NCBI GenBank assembly: GCA_038496675.1
Contig: CM076666.1
Coordinates: forward strand, 7,259,203 to 7,323,202
Length of the DNA stretch: 64,000 nt
Direction: 5' to 3'
Source: Rachycentron canadum
Taxonomy: Eukaryota > Chordata > Actinopteri > Carangiformes > Rachycentridae
Below are positions 24,624 through 36,308 of this stretch, one piece after another. Within the stretch, counting starts at the first letter, position 1. Every line of letters begins with the position of its first letter. Under the pieces are notes generated by a model. The model had not been told where the DNA came from. It did no database searches and saw nothing but the letters and a program-made list of their open reading frames with translations. The position numbers and the translations under genes were made by a program.

Positions 24624-27600
24624 AAAGCTGTAGCCCAAAGCAGCGCTCTCATCATTCACTGAGACTAATGAGCTGTCTTTGCTGATGTAATTTACCTCAT
24701 TTTGTGCCAGCCCATATGAAAAATTTAACCATGGCCATGAAAAATAGTTATGTTTTAGCCCTTAATTATGTGCATATCTTTGCCTGTCAGACACTGTTGA
24801 TAGCGTCAGTGTTTGAACCTCGGCTTTCATTTTTGTTTGTGACTTGTGATCACAGAGGAGATAGACAGATATATGAGGAGATTACCCACAAGCTAAATGT
24901 TTTGAATGCTTTGGATGTACTCAGGGCGTAATATTTATTGAAGTGGAAATGTGGAATAACTGTTTGGGTCAAGAGCAAGCTGTGAGAACACTAATAGGAG
25001 GTGACATAACTCATTTGTTCTGCTTGTTAATGTTGAATTGTAAAAAGAAACGTGTGGGACGACTCCCTTCCCTTCTTCTTGTCGTCCTGTGTGGTGTAGA
25101 TTGTTATCTCATTCTCCAGTGAGAAGCATGATCAAATGGAATACTTTAGCAAACTGGACAATACACAATGACATTTAAAGGTTTTGATTCTGTTAACTCT
25201 GCATTGCACATAGACAACATATTTGTCTCTATCCCATTTGCTCTGAAATCCATTTGAATGATTTTATCAACCATTTTTAACCATCATAGGCCTCAGCCAT
25301 GCATAACCCCTCATAAACTCTTTTCACATAAAAGGAAGGAAGATTCAACTGTACACAGTTGAAAAGGCTATTAATTAACAAGTTCTTCAAGTGCTGCCCT
25401 ACACAATACTCGAGCCACATATGCCAATTGGTACTAGATACAGATCCATCGAGTATGCTGCAAAAATGCACTTCAGGGGTAATTTTGGTGAAACGGGCAA
25501 AAAGGATGACTCACCTCGTGTTAATTGTTTAGATTACTATGTGTTCTACCTGTTATTCAGGCTCATTCATACAATGCAACAGACAGAGTTGTAAATAATT
25601 TAAAGTACAATATTCAAGCATAGGATTTATGGTGTCATCATCGTCATCTGTAAATAGAAAGACCGGGAAATTTAAAGAAAGCTATTTTGTAAGTCAAGAC
25701 TTTAAGATGAAGCCCCAGATATCTGAGTTTTAACTTACATGACTGCCACAAGACTATTTCAATGACATTTATTTTAACAGTTAACTGCACAAAAAGGAAA
25801 TCCATTGCGAAATTATGAGCTGTATATCTTCAAATATTGTCATTTTAGCCAAGTGGCCTTCAAGAGAGAATTGAAATATCCTGCTATTCATACAGCAAAC
25901 AAATATAAAACAGTTCATGGTCATTTAATGCAACTAGTCCTATATAAATAACATGGTCATAATCAGTTCAGGAACAAATGTATTTTTTTAAGACACAATG
26001 ACCAACAGTACACATAAAAGGATGTTTGAAAACTAAGAGGTCAATTACTCCTTGTAGTTTATCATATTAATCATTGAATGAGATTATGCACTGATTTAAT
26101 ATACTGTAAGTATATTAGATTCAGTTTTATAAATCCAATTAAACTGATAAATGAAACTGATAGCTCTCTCTACATACTGCTTGCACAGAAAGTGATTACA
26201 TTTAATTAAGTTTAAAATGAAGGTCTCTATCTGTATGAAGCAGAAAGACAGATCTGTATTAAGTACATATTGTATATATGAATGTAAAATTTTAACTCAA
26301 TATGAAAAAAGTTCCCCCAACAAATAGTGAACAAAAATCAAAAGAAAATAACTAGTTCTCATGTGTCTGGTCACAATTATGACCAAACTAATAGATTTTA
26401 CACTTGCCTTGCAGTGAAACATGCAACCATCTGTTCCAAAACTTACCCAAAATAAGTGATGTTGGACTAAATCCTCCCTAATCCTCTCCTGGATTGTAGA
26501 TCTGCAGTCTCTTTTGGCATCCTATCAAAGTCATTATCAGATTACTTGCATCCAAAAAATGATAAAGTGTTCTGTTTTGCATCATTATTAACATGACCAC
26601 TGCTGGTGTACTTAAAACGAGTTGTAAATAGCTGCTGTGCGTGTTAGGAGACGGTGTGAATTTATAATAAATATTTGAAATGAACAAAATGCACTCAGAC
26701 TGCTTTGATTTCACCTAAGAAACTGGCAAGACAATGGACATGCAATCAATCCTGCCCACATATGGGTCATAATAATTTTTATTCAAACCTTTTGGAGGGA
26801 TTAATTGTCATTTTCAAAGGCTGCAGTTTGTGGTGTCATTGAATTGTATTAGATGAATCTGAGAGGTGTTTCTAATGTTTTGTCCATCCTTTGTTTTAAA
26901 CGACTGGTTTATGGTGAATGACTTAGCCAGTAAGAATGTTTCTCAGTCTGGGAGTCTGGGTCAGTGTGGCTGGCCTCCTAATCTCTGACTGCACTGAACA
27001 AAAGACGTATGAATGAACCAGCAATTTCTCTGTATTGTAGTGTTTTGGCTCCATAACTTGTGTCCCATCCTTTAAACATGAACTCCCTCTATGGCCTGAA
27101 TGCCAGGAGCTTTTCTTTCTGACTGTATCAAAAGCTTGCTCTAAAAAAAAAATAATAATAAAATATACTCCCCATGTATGAAAAGCTTCCTATTTTTGTG
27201 TAAAATATAAAAGATTGTAAAGCTGGTGTCAGTAGAGTGGCTTACTTGGAAAGCTGAGATCAACACAAAGACTGATGTGGAGAGAAAAGTCTTTCCAACT
27301 CTTAGTCACATCTCATCCTGGTTTAAAAAAAAAAAAACACAGTGCACATTAGATAAAAGATACTGCAGCTGTAAATAAATTACAAAGTTCAATCACACTG
27401 TGGTTACCACAAGAAAACATTGCAAAATCAGATATTTTGACAGAAAACAAGGGGAACACTGTATGTTGTTTATGAAGTTTTTACTGACATGTTCAGAATC
27501 AACATTTTGTGATTTGACTTGATATGTCAGTTTACAGACTTTCCCCATTAAAGGCTTGTAAGTGCTTATGTTGCTTTTGGCTCATTGGTGCAGTTTCTTG

Positions 27601-29898
27601 ACTGAGATCACTGATGCGTTTGTTCATCAGATAAACAAACAATATGAAGATAAATTATACTGTCGTCTGTTTGTTTGAAAGCCTGGTTCTGTGCTGGATT
27701 GCTTTTCCCTGTCTGTGGTATTTTGATTAAGCAGCTAAATCCACATGACAGTGTTTGATACTGAGTGAGGCTCATAGAGACGTTCAGGGTCTATAGGCAT
27801 ACCTGCACACACAGTGATCACAAAACTTGATAATCAAGTAGCATTAGTCCACATCGATATATCCTCAACATGATGTACAAAAATAGAAGAAGAAGATGAA
27901 GAATATTACTCAGAAAACTCTGGTTCATTATTCAGAAAAGAAATTTATTTTAAAGGACCCATTTGAAGCAACAATATTCCATTTGAACAAAATGTCAGAC
28001 TGCAGCTGTTTCATACACATGGGGCTGGCCTCCTGTTTCACTTACAGTACCATTGTTGAAATTAGTTTTTCATCTGAGAAGCCTGACATACAAGGCAGCT
28101 AACCTCGGTTCTGCTCTGCACATTGTGGCGGACTAATTACTGTAAATATGCTGCCAGTGGTAACATATTTAATTACAAAATGAGACACACAACACTGGAG
28201 CAAATATTGTAAAGGCTTTCTGAGAGAGCATCAGAACCTCAGTGACATTACAGAGGTTGACATGCTGTGTTTGGTATTGCAGTTATCTTTTTAGTCTGTT
28301 GGACTAGTTTAACATGCACAGCCATATTCAGAGTCTCAGCACAGTCAGCCATTCAACATCCCCATTGTGACATATCCATGAATATTTACAGCTCTCACAA
28401 CAAGTTCAGCAAAAAGGGGAGATTTTATTCAGTGGGTGGACCTGTCGGATTTATTATTGTGAGTGTTCAAATAGTGAATTGCACCCTGGCAGCACCTAAT
28501 GACTGAAGGCCCATGATAAGACACAAAGTGCCTTCCTAGCCATACCCACTCAGAGAAGCTAAAAATCAAATGTATTTTCATTTGAAATAATTCATGTTTT
28601 CTTATCTTTCTGCCACATGTTCCTTTTTTAAACCACAGCCTCACTTTTCACCCCCAAGTTCAGCATGTTATACAGCTATTTGCTGGAAGAAAACATGGGA
28701 ATTTGCCAGAATTACAAAATACGATTTAAACTATTTTGGTGCCTTTCCATTGATGAGACGTAAATGCAGTAAAATGCAGACTGGGAATGCACTTACCCTG
28801 ACCTTGTATCATTTTAGCTAAAATCTTGTGCAAATTTATTGAAGATATCACATTCTCTTTGTCCTCCTTATGTTTACCATCACTGCTGATTGTTTGCTCT
28901 TCAGAATAATAGGAATGCTGTGTGTGTTTGTTTGTGTGTGAGAGAGAGTGAGAGAGGTCAGTTTCACAACCACGTCTCTCAAAGCTCCAGCCAGGGATGT
29001 CGCTCCTGCCAAAGACTGCCTCCTGTTGTGGGCCACCTGTTTCCATTCATCTTGGGTTGGCTTTTGTCTTCCTGGCAATTTTTAAAATAATCAGCTAATC
29101 AAATGAATACATTATCTCAATGTCTTTGCCAAAATTAGTTCCTGCTAATAAACCCTGAATGATTGGGCTTGCTTCCATTGATCCGATCAAATACATAGAG
29201 AATAGAACACATGTGGTTGTATTGGCAGGTAATTAATGGTCTATATTTACACAGCTGAGTTAGAAACATCATTGTTGAGACGTGGTGTTTCTGGGATCTG
29301 GTACGTAAGTGTTAAAGTTTCTGAAGCAGGGTTCCAACTGCTTCCCACAAATGATACTATAATTGGTTTCACCCAGCCCAATTAAATCAGCCTATGTTGG
29401 GACATCAAAGAAATAGGAACTTACTAATTTCACAATGAGGTGTCATTTGACACTTATCTACTACATCCTAATATGTTTAACATCCTGGCAAATAGAGTTC
29501 AATCACAATTCCACCTTTTCTGTGTTGGTCATAATGTCAAAATATTATCTACCCTCAGTAATTTCACAAAATTAACTGTAGTTTCTTAATTTGGGGAACA
29601 GGATTTGACTACCTGAATTGAAAGTGCATGCATGTGAGTTATTACTTGTTAAGATAAGTGATCTCAGTGATAGATGTCTCAATTAAAAAATGAGAATTGG
29701 AAGACTTATCATTACTATAGAAGTGAAGAAAATCCAATTTGAATAACATGATAAAAATAATTGTAGTTTAATAATTCCAAGATGCACTCCCTGCATTGCC
29801 CAATACTTACACAGTATTTTCTTATGCTGTGCTGTATATACATACAAATACACAGCACCCACTTTGTTGCAGCTGCGGCGGTGTAAGCATATCTGTTG
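24624..29898. other. Long AT-rich stretch without recognised genes or repeats
   Basis: About 5.3 kb with no microsatellite, no transposon word and no protein-like frame. 26750-26900 and 28100-28270 carry several TAATT/ATTA cores. Repeat-poor AT-rich stretches like this can hold long-range regulatory elements; nothing in the sequence proves it here. Confidence 0.4.
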
Positions 29899-29924
29899 TT
29901 TTTTTTTTTTTTTTTTTTTTTTTT
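29899..29924. repeat. T26 homopolymer
   Basis: Uninterrupted thymine run. The opposite strand gives a spurious poly-Lys frame. Confidence 0.9.
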
Positions 29925-30959
29925 GCTTTGTTGCCATTTTGTTCTGCTCATGGTAATGTGATATTTCCAAACACAAAGACTGATATGCAGACATTTCAAG
30001 AGAGCCAAAACACAACCAGCCAATCAACATGAGACTTATTCTAATGCATGACATCCTGGGGGTCACTCAACCAATGCCTTTTACATTTTGCCTTTATTCT
30101 TGGAAGGTACACACACTTAATTTTGTGCACATGCTTTAATCTATCTGTTACAAAATCTAATTTCCTCTGTCCGTCCAATCAATAATAGCTGTTCAAAAAC
30201 TATGGGAAGCATTCAGCAGTTTGTCATGAATGAGGGACATTTACAACGAAGCTAAATGGCTGTGTATTACTTCTAATATTGATTGATTAGTAAAAATAGC
30301 CTACATTCTTATTCTAAATACAACATGTCGATATCTGCATGTCCACTTGAACATCCACCACCACGCTCATCCCTCTGCCGAGTGTGTGTTGAAATGTTGC
30401 ACAGACCTGCCGCCTTTCACCAAATTCGTGTCTTCATCGGAGTTTCAGCTAATATCTTCTGCAGATTTGGATTATAATGCACATTTACAGGAAGTGTTTG
30501 CTTTTCTCATTCACCCTGTATTACTGTGTAATCAGAATACGGGAAATAATGATACAATTGGCAGAGCTTTGTTGGTTTTTAATGAATAATGAAGTATGGT
30601 TCAGGCGGAGGGGTAGAGGCAAACAGAGGAAGGGAAATGGAAATAGAAGGTAGGGTAGGGGAAAGAATCACAAGTTCAGGTGAACAGGCGACTCTGCAGA
30701 CATACTGCATTTATATAACTTGACCATAACATTTAGCAATTGAACTTGTGGTTTCAGGGCGAAGGTGACTGGACAAAGTATTTAGAGAGGTCAATTATCA
30801 GACCATTGAATCAGGCTAATTACTGGCTATTTGTCTTCATCATTACTTTGGAATCTAACTTCAAAAATTCTCATCCTGGAAAAAATCCAAGCCCATAAAT
30901 CATCTGTGAAAGCAGGTTATTATAACACACAGTCATATTAACACACAGTTTTGTTGTTT
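29925..30959. other. Non-coding stretch, nothing recognised
   Basis: Ordinary AT-rich DNA with a purine-rich patch at 30600-30670. Frames of 64-80 codons at 30283-30589 are unrecognised. Confidence 0.5.
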
Positions 30960-30978
30960 TAGCGACCTCTAGTGGCAG
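30960..30978 (-). promoter_or_regulatory. CTCF-like binding site candidate
   Basis: TAGCGACCTCTAGTGGCAG agrees at 14 of 19 positions with the reverse of the vertebrate CTCF consensus (TAGCGCCCCCTGGTGGCCA) and keeps the CCTCTAGTGG form common among CTCF sites, so the motif would point along the minus strand. Many fish repeats carry similar CTCTAGTGG words, so the site may be repeat-borne. Confidence 0.3.
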
Positions 30979-31317
30979 TAGTCATTTTGACTGGAGCACA
31001 GGAGAAAGTCAAGTGATGTAGTATAAAGAAAGACAAAGTTAATGTCAAAGATGATGGCTACACACTGGTGATGAAATCATTCATAAATTCCATGCAGTTT
31101 GATGGGTGAAGTGCACTAACTATCGAGTGTCTCATTTTCTTTCAAAGCCAGTGGCCTACACAATGAATATTCAGAAAGTAGGTGTCGACACATTGTCACT
31201 AGTCCCCACTGTTACAGGTGGTTGTCCATCAGCCTTGAATGTCAGTGTGAATTGTAAGGCAGGGAGAGACAATAAGATCAAAGGTAGACATCACATGCTT
31301 ATCATTTCCAAGGGGAT

Positions 31318-31925
31318 TTTTTAATTTTTTTTATTTTCCACGATATATCCATCCTACATCGTACACAGGACTGTGGTAGTCACTAGGCATCGTCCATGGA
31401 GGTTGTCCTCATCTGGCTGTGAACCATGGCTTGTTATTGTACATGCAGAAAGTCTTGCTTGGTACACTTCTTCACAAAAAAAAAAAAGCAAAACAGACAA
31501 AAAAAAAAAAAAAACAGTTAGTAGTTCCTGCTTGGCCTCACTTATCCGTATCGTCACTGATTTGACCACAGGATTTGTAGATTTTCATTTCTGCCTGTAG
31601 CTTGGAATAAGATCAACCAAGCAGTAGGTGCCCACCAAAGCTGCAGAGGGAACAGAGTGATATTCATCTTATACAGCAGTGGTCCAATTAATATGCTGTT
31701 TATATGTTGGTAGTTTGTGGTTTAATTTCGCTCCATTAAAGTCCCTCTGGATTATGAAAAGTGAGTCCGTATGTTTTTGCTCCGAGGCGGTTATGGTTGG
31801 CCAGGGTTTGCAGTATGTTATTCATGCTGGCCTGGGGTGAGATGTAAACATCTACCAGGGTGAAGGAGGAAAATTAATGAAATGGCTTGCAATTTCTGAA
31901 CAATGTTTCCAAATTCAAGATGGCC
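31318..31925 (-). mobile_element. Non-LTR LINE fragment (endonuclease region) with A-rich tail
   Basis: On the minus strand this encodes, with frameshifts and stops, the C-terminal part of an apurinic-type endonuclease and the linker after it. Successive pieces are LETLFRNCKPFH, a stop, FSSFTLVDVYISPQASMN (31833-31850 covers YISPQ), IIQRDFNGAKLNHKLPTYKQ (GDFN motif eroded, near 31735-31745), then EYHSVPSAALV and LVDLIPSY, PVVKSVTIRISEAKQELLTV and finally NNKPWFTA. This order is that of the ORF2 product of jockey/CR1/Rex-like LINEs abundant in percomorphs. Two poly-T/A stretches (31476-31487 and 31499-31514) sit inside the reading region. No reverse transcriptase motif follows. The copy ends in an A-rich tract holding AATAAA on the minus strand (31330-31335). 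It is dead and fragmentary. The family is certain to the level of non-LTR LINE; the clade is inferred. Confidence 0.85.
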
Positions 31926-32059
31926 ATGATTCAACCCTGGAACTCAGGGACAAAACGGGAGATTGTGATTATATTTCCTAACAACAGTGAGAGGGTAAAT
32001 TTAATTGTTGTCTGAGGACTCCTAATTTGGTGGATGCCGTCCTCGTTTGGCTTTCCTTT
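31926..32059. other. Junction between LINE fragment and piggyBac relic
   Basis: About 130 bases downstream of the piggyBac stop codon and upstream of recognisable LINE coding sequence (both read on the minus strand). It could be piggyBac 3' untranslated sequence, more eroded LINE, or both. I could not place a TTAA target or terminal inverted repeat. Confidence 0.4.
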
Positions 32060-33537
32060 CTAGTGAAACTGAAGGAAACAGATGTTATTGAAATCTCTGA
32101 AGCATAAACAAAGATCACACTTAATGCATGCGGTAGATGTATGTCCATCCTTGCAGTGCCTGCAGTGCCCTCTTTTTTCAAGTGCCCCACATGATCCATG
32201 GACATCAGGAGGGAAGGCATTGTGTGCCATGTTTTCCATGGATCCTCTGCCTCCCTTCATGGTTTGGATTTGGATGAGAGAGGTTGCCAGTTGTGTCTCT
32301 TGTCGGTGACTACTTTTTCAGGGATCAGCAGTGTTCTCAAGTCGTTTTATTGCAGCCAAGCATTGACCGCTCCAAGTATGATGGTGTAGCAAACAAATGC
32401 ACAAATACAAGCCTAATGTTAAGCTTGTACTTGTCTGCAAAGGAATCAAGCAAATCAGTCCCACCCATGAATTGGTTTGTACGTTTTCTCATTGGGTGGC
32501 CTGCCCAGTTCAGTATAGTACTTGTTGAAATTGTCAAGCAAAAGTAGAGAGAAGAGTAAATGATGGTTGTCATTCCACCTCACCACACAGATGTTGTTGT
32601 CTTTGCTCCACTCTAAAGTCAAATGTCCCTCTGCCTTTATTTTACTCCTTCTGTTCTGCTAACCTGAGGTTTGGCATATGCAGAGGATGTACTGTTCCAA
32701 CAAAGTAGATGTCAAAGAGTTAGTGAAGAAATAGTCTGCAAATAGCTCACAACTCCGTCCAGCAGCACATGATAATGCTAGCTTAATATGTCTCCTGATA
32801 GTCCAAGCTCAGATTTATCATATTTACCCAGCACACTGCTTCAGTATACGTTTAAGTAGAGGAGCCCTAAATTCCTGTTCTTGCCAAAATCTTAAAGCCC
32901 CAGGGATGGGGCTTCCCACACACGCATTGTATGATTCCACTGAACTTCCCCTTCAAAGAAATCCTCAGAATCATTTCATCCCCATAATTATGCTCTTCTG
33001 GTACCATCTGTAGGCATTTGTCTCCGAACGCATCCAACCATGGCCTGATCTTCCAAAGTTTGACCTTCTTCTGTTCATCTGAAGTAGTGAGGTTGTTGAC
33101 AAAGTGGATGGATGAAACCAAGTACTGGAAATGGTTGCAAAGCTTTATGTCAGCTAAGGGGCCATGGTGTGTATGAGCTTCCCGGTAAGCCCTGACACCA
33201 GCTCATTAAATATGTCACCGACTCTTCATTGCTCTTGACCAGCAGAAACTGAAGCATCTCCAAGGACACAAATCTCTGGAAGTAACGCAGTGGGGTTTGC
33301 TTTATACAGGTGGGGGCAGCTGCAAAATCAACACCTGTAAAGGTTCGTTCAGTGTTGATGAACTCTTTGTTCTATGAAGCTCTCTGCCTTCTGCCTGTGC
33401 TGTGTTGTGCCAGGCATATCCTCACTGTCTCTGCTCAGGCTTTCTGTCTGGCTCTCTGCCTGGTTCTCACTTAGGTTTTCACCCTCACTTCTGTTGTCAG
33501 TTGAAATGTCCTGATCCTGGCTATCCTCCTTCATCAT
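32060..33537 (-). pseudogene. piggyBac-type transposase pseudogene (PGBD-like)
   Basis: On the minus strand the order of domains is that of piggyBac transposases and PGBD proteins: an acidic Ser/Glu-rich N-terminus from an ATG at 33537; a piece with APTCIKQTPLRYFQRFVSL (about 33330-33270); then KLWKIRPWLDAFGDKCLQMV, GDEMILR (first catalytic Asp, 32978-32980) and KPHPWGFKILAR; then ELFADYFFTNSLTSTLLEQY (second Asp at 32734-32736), GRGTFDFRV and FMGGTDLLD (GGxDxxD type, near 32456). It finishes with a Cys/His-rich zinc-binding domain (GHCRHC, ACIKC) whose TAG stop is at 32060-32062. Several frameshifts, internal stops and a large deletion between the first two catalytic blocks rule out a working transposase: about 490 codons remain, against nearly 600 in relatives. 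Terminal repeats and TTAA duplication were not located. Family assignment is firm; subfamily is not. Confidence 0.9.
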
Positions 33538-34365
33538 TATTACTGTTCCCTGACTGAGTCTTAATCACTTGTATCTCCATTATACATCACTATTATCATC
33601 AACATACAATCCTGAACTACAGTCTTGAGTCAGTCTGAGTACAGACTTCTTCTCATTGTCAGTGGCATTCAGTGGCATGGAAATAGATTATAGACATTTG
33701 GATATCTAATGCATCACCTTCACTCATACACTCATCACTAAACATTTAGGGATAATAATAGTCTTACAGTATCAACATGTTCCTGCCAAAATGTTAGTAT
33801 TAATGTTAAAGTTTCAGTGTCACAGGTCAGAGTCTAGGCTGTTGTTATACGCCATGTTTGTCCACATTCAGCCAGTAATCAGTCCATTTCAAATAGATGA
33901 TGCAATTTTACAACTGTGATTCAAGGAGTTGCAAATAAGGGTTTAAGGTTTCACTAACCAAAAAGACAGAAAACAAAGAATAGCTAGAGCGCGCTGTACC
34001 GAGGCTCTGCCATCAGTGCCACTATCACACACAGACAAACAAACGCATGCACAAAGGGCTGATTTCGGGAGTGAGTAAACCGCTCGGAAAATGATCTAAC
34101 AGACTTTGACTGTGAAGAAATTATTAATCACACTAAGTCCATCACAGATAAATTATTCATGGTGTGAAATCATTTTCCTATCGTCAGAGGAGCCTGGAAG
34201 TGTCAAGTGGCTCAAATTAACTGCATAACATGACTGAGCTTTTTCAGTTTTCACTGTAGGTGAAAAAGATATTATGTGGCCTGGCAATTAACTTGTAGTC
34301 CCTGCAGGATGACAAACTTGTCAAACTTATGCTTAACAGTTGGTGCTGCACCATAAGTCTGTCTT
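33538..34365. other. Flank of the piggyBac relic, non-coding
   Basis: May include the 5' untranslated and terminal part of the piggyBac element near the relic. A TTAA occurs within GGGTTTAAGG near 33942 but no matching terminal repeat was recognised. 33980-34240 is richer in CpG at its start and then AT-rich without simple repeats; no exon was identified. Confidence 0.4.
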
Positions 34366-34366
34366 T

Positions 34367-34398
<32 letters not shown>
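34366..34398. repeat. (AT)n microsatellite at gap edge
   Basis: AT array with two ACAT interruptions, running directly into the assembly gap. Confidence 0.95.
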
Positions 34399-34717
34399 NN
34401 NNNNNNNNNNNNNNNNNNNNNNNNNNNNNNNNNNNNNNNNNNNNNNNNNNNNNNNNNNNNNNNNNNNNNNNNNNNNNNNNNNNNNNNNNNNNNNNNNNNN
34501 NNNNNNNNNNNNNNNNNNNNNNNNNNNNNNNNNNNNNNNNNNNNNNNNNNNNNNNNNNNNNNNNNNNNNNNNNNNNNNNNNNNNNNNNNNNNNNNNNNNN
34601 NNNNNNNNNNNNNNNNNNNNNNNNNNNNNNNNNNNNNNNNNNNNNNNNNNNNNNNNNNNNNNNNNNNNNNNNNNNNNNNNNNNNNNNNNNNNNNNNNNNN
34701 NNNNNNNNNNNNNNNNN
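34399..34717. other. Assembly gap (319 N)
   Basis: Run of N. The true sequence and length are unknown. Apparent open frames across it are artefacts. Confidence 1.
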
Positions 34718-34729
34718 GGGGGGGGGGGG
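34718..34729. repeat. G12 run at gap edge
   Basis: Twelve guanines immediately after the gap. Together with the (AT)n on the other side this suggests the gap covers low-complexity sequence. Confidence 0.9.
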
Positions 34730-36261
34730 CATTGTAAAGATCTCAAATAATTTCAAACTTTTCCTCTGCACTATTTTAAGTCTCATATCTGAGGAAGAGT
34801 GGGTATGATGCTAACAAAAACTGATTTGAGGTGCCAGTATTTTATAGTGAGTGAAAGTCCTTAAAAACGACTGTCAGTGGTGAAAAGAGTGCAAGCTTCT
34901 TTTCTGACCTAATCTCTGAAGATCATGTTACATGTTTTTTTTTTTTTTCTCCAACAATAAAGAGGAAAACAATACAATAACCTGTTTCACCACATGCTTT
35001 TTATACTGTAACACCAAACTAACTTTTCTCTAAAACTAGATCCCAAACTGAATATCAATCTAACTATGACCTCTCTTTTCAGTAATGTTTGACTTTTCTC
35101 AATAAGTGGATAATAATTTGTCATCACACTTCAAACTGTTTTTTACCATTTTAGCTGGTTTGGATCTTCGTGTTTCAGAGTCTGTGTGGATGTGAAAAAG
35201 GCAGGAATTGCAACTTTGACCCAAGGTTGCGGTTAATACATACATCCTCATCCACTGTGTACACCATAGAAACATTGAGTGTGTTCCCCTTTTGATACAT
35301 AAAGAAGGACAAAATGAGTAAGGGCCACGTAGAATACATGATGTGCAAAAAATCTCTTCAGTAAACCAATTTGTTTCCGACTTAAATGTTGATATCTGAA
35401 AAGTCTTTCGTTTTGTCCCTGTACTGAAGGCTCTTGTTAAAACACTTCCTGGTGCCAAACTAACTCAATTATATCCTGTAATATAAGTGATAAGATGCAT
35501 TTGAACTTGCTGCTTTAGCCTGAAGACGGGTATTTGCAGTATAATCCAATTATTGCACAATTTCACATTACTTTTAAGCCCCTCTGTTGTCTCCTCTCTC
35601 TCCAGCTTACACAAACACCAAATCAAACCCTCGAGTGACTATACTATATTTTGCCTTTTATTCCCTCTCATATATTTTATTTCATCTCTGCTTTAGCCCT
35701 TTCTTCCTCATCACTGTTCCATACTTCTTGTCAGAACAATTACTGTTTCAAGAGCTGCGGAATAAACTGTCATTATTTTTGCCTCCTGTTTGAGGCTCTC
35801 CTCTCTATAACCACAAGGTCAAACACTGTAAAAGCCCTTCACCAAAGCTGCATTCACATTTAGATGGCAGATAGATGGATAGCAAGTAGCTATCTTGGAC
35901 AGTGTTCATCTTCAGTGAGAGACAATGATTAAATCTGACACTGCTGACTTTGGGCTGAATCCCCTCAGTGTCAGTGCTGCCCCGGTGCTTTACATTTGGA
36001 GGTGGTTTGTCACTGAGATCATACGAGGTCCAGCTCGCTGAACAGAAGTAATGAAGCAGCTGCCTTAAGGTGTGTGCAGACCTCTCGACCATAAGGTTAC
36101 CAGCTGAAAACCAACAGGGAAATCTGTTCAAATGAAGAGAAGACTTATGATTTCTCCTCCCTGAGCACTTACTGTGAAGGTGCCCTTTAACAACAAACTT
36201 AACCCCCAACAGCTCCAGACTGTACATGAATGTGGGTTTGCTGGGATTATTTAATTGGGGA

Positions 36262-36262
<1 letters not shown>
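34730..36262. other. Non-coding stretch, nothing recognised
   Basis: A pyrimidine-rich patch lies at about 35580-35760. Minus-strand frames of 119 codons (35099-35458) and 140 codons (35805-36227) have no recognised domain, no Kozak or splice support and unremarkable composition, so I do not call them genes. Confidence 0.5.

Positions 36263-36308
<46 letters not shown>

Noticed and set aside
31843..31852. TGTAAACATC, the 5' end of the miR-30 family
   Set aside because: It lies within the LINE endonuclease sequence, complementary to the codons for VYIS, and no hairpin of precursor size surrounds it.
34244..34808. Four long frames across 34.2-34.8 kb
   Set aside because: Most of their length is N from the assembly gap.
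35805..36227. 140-codon minus-strand open frame
   Set aside because: No recognised motif or protein-like periodicity, and no neighbouring exon in phase.
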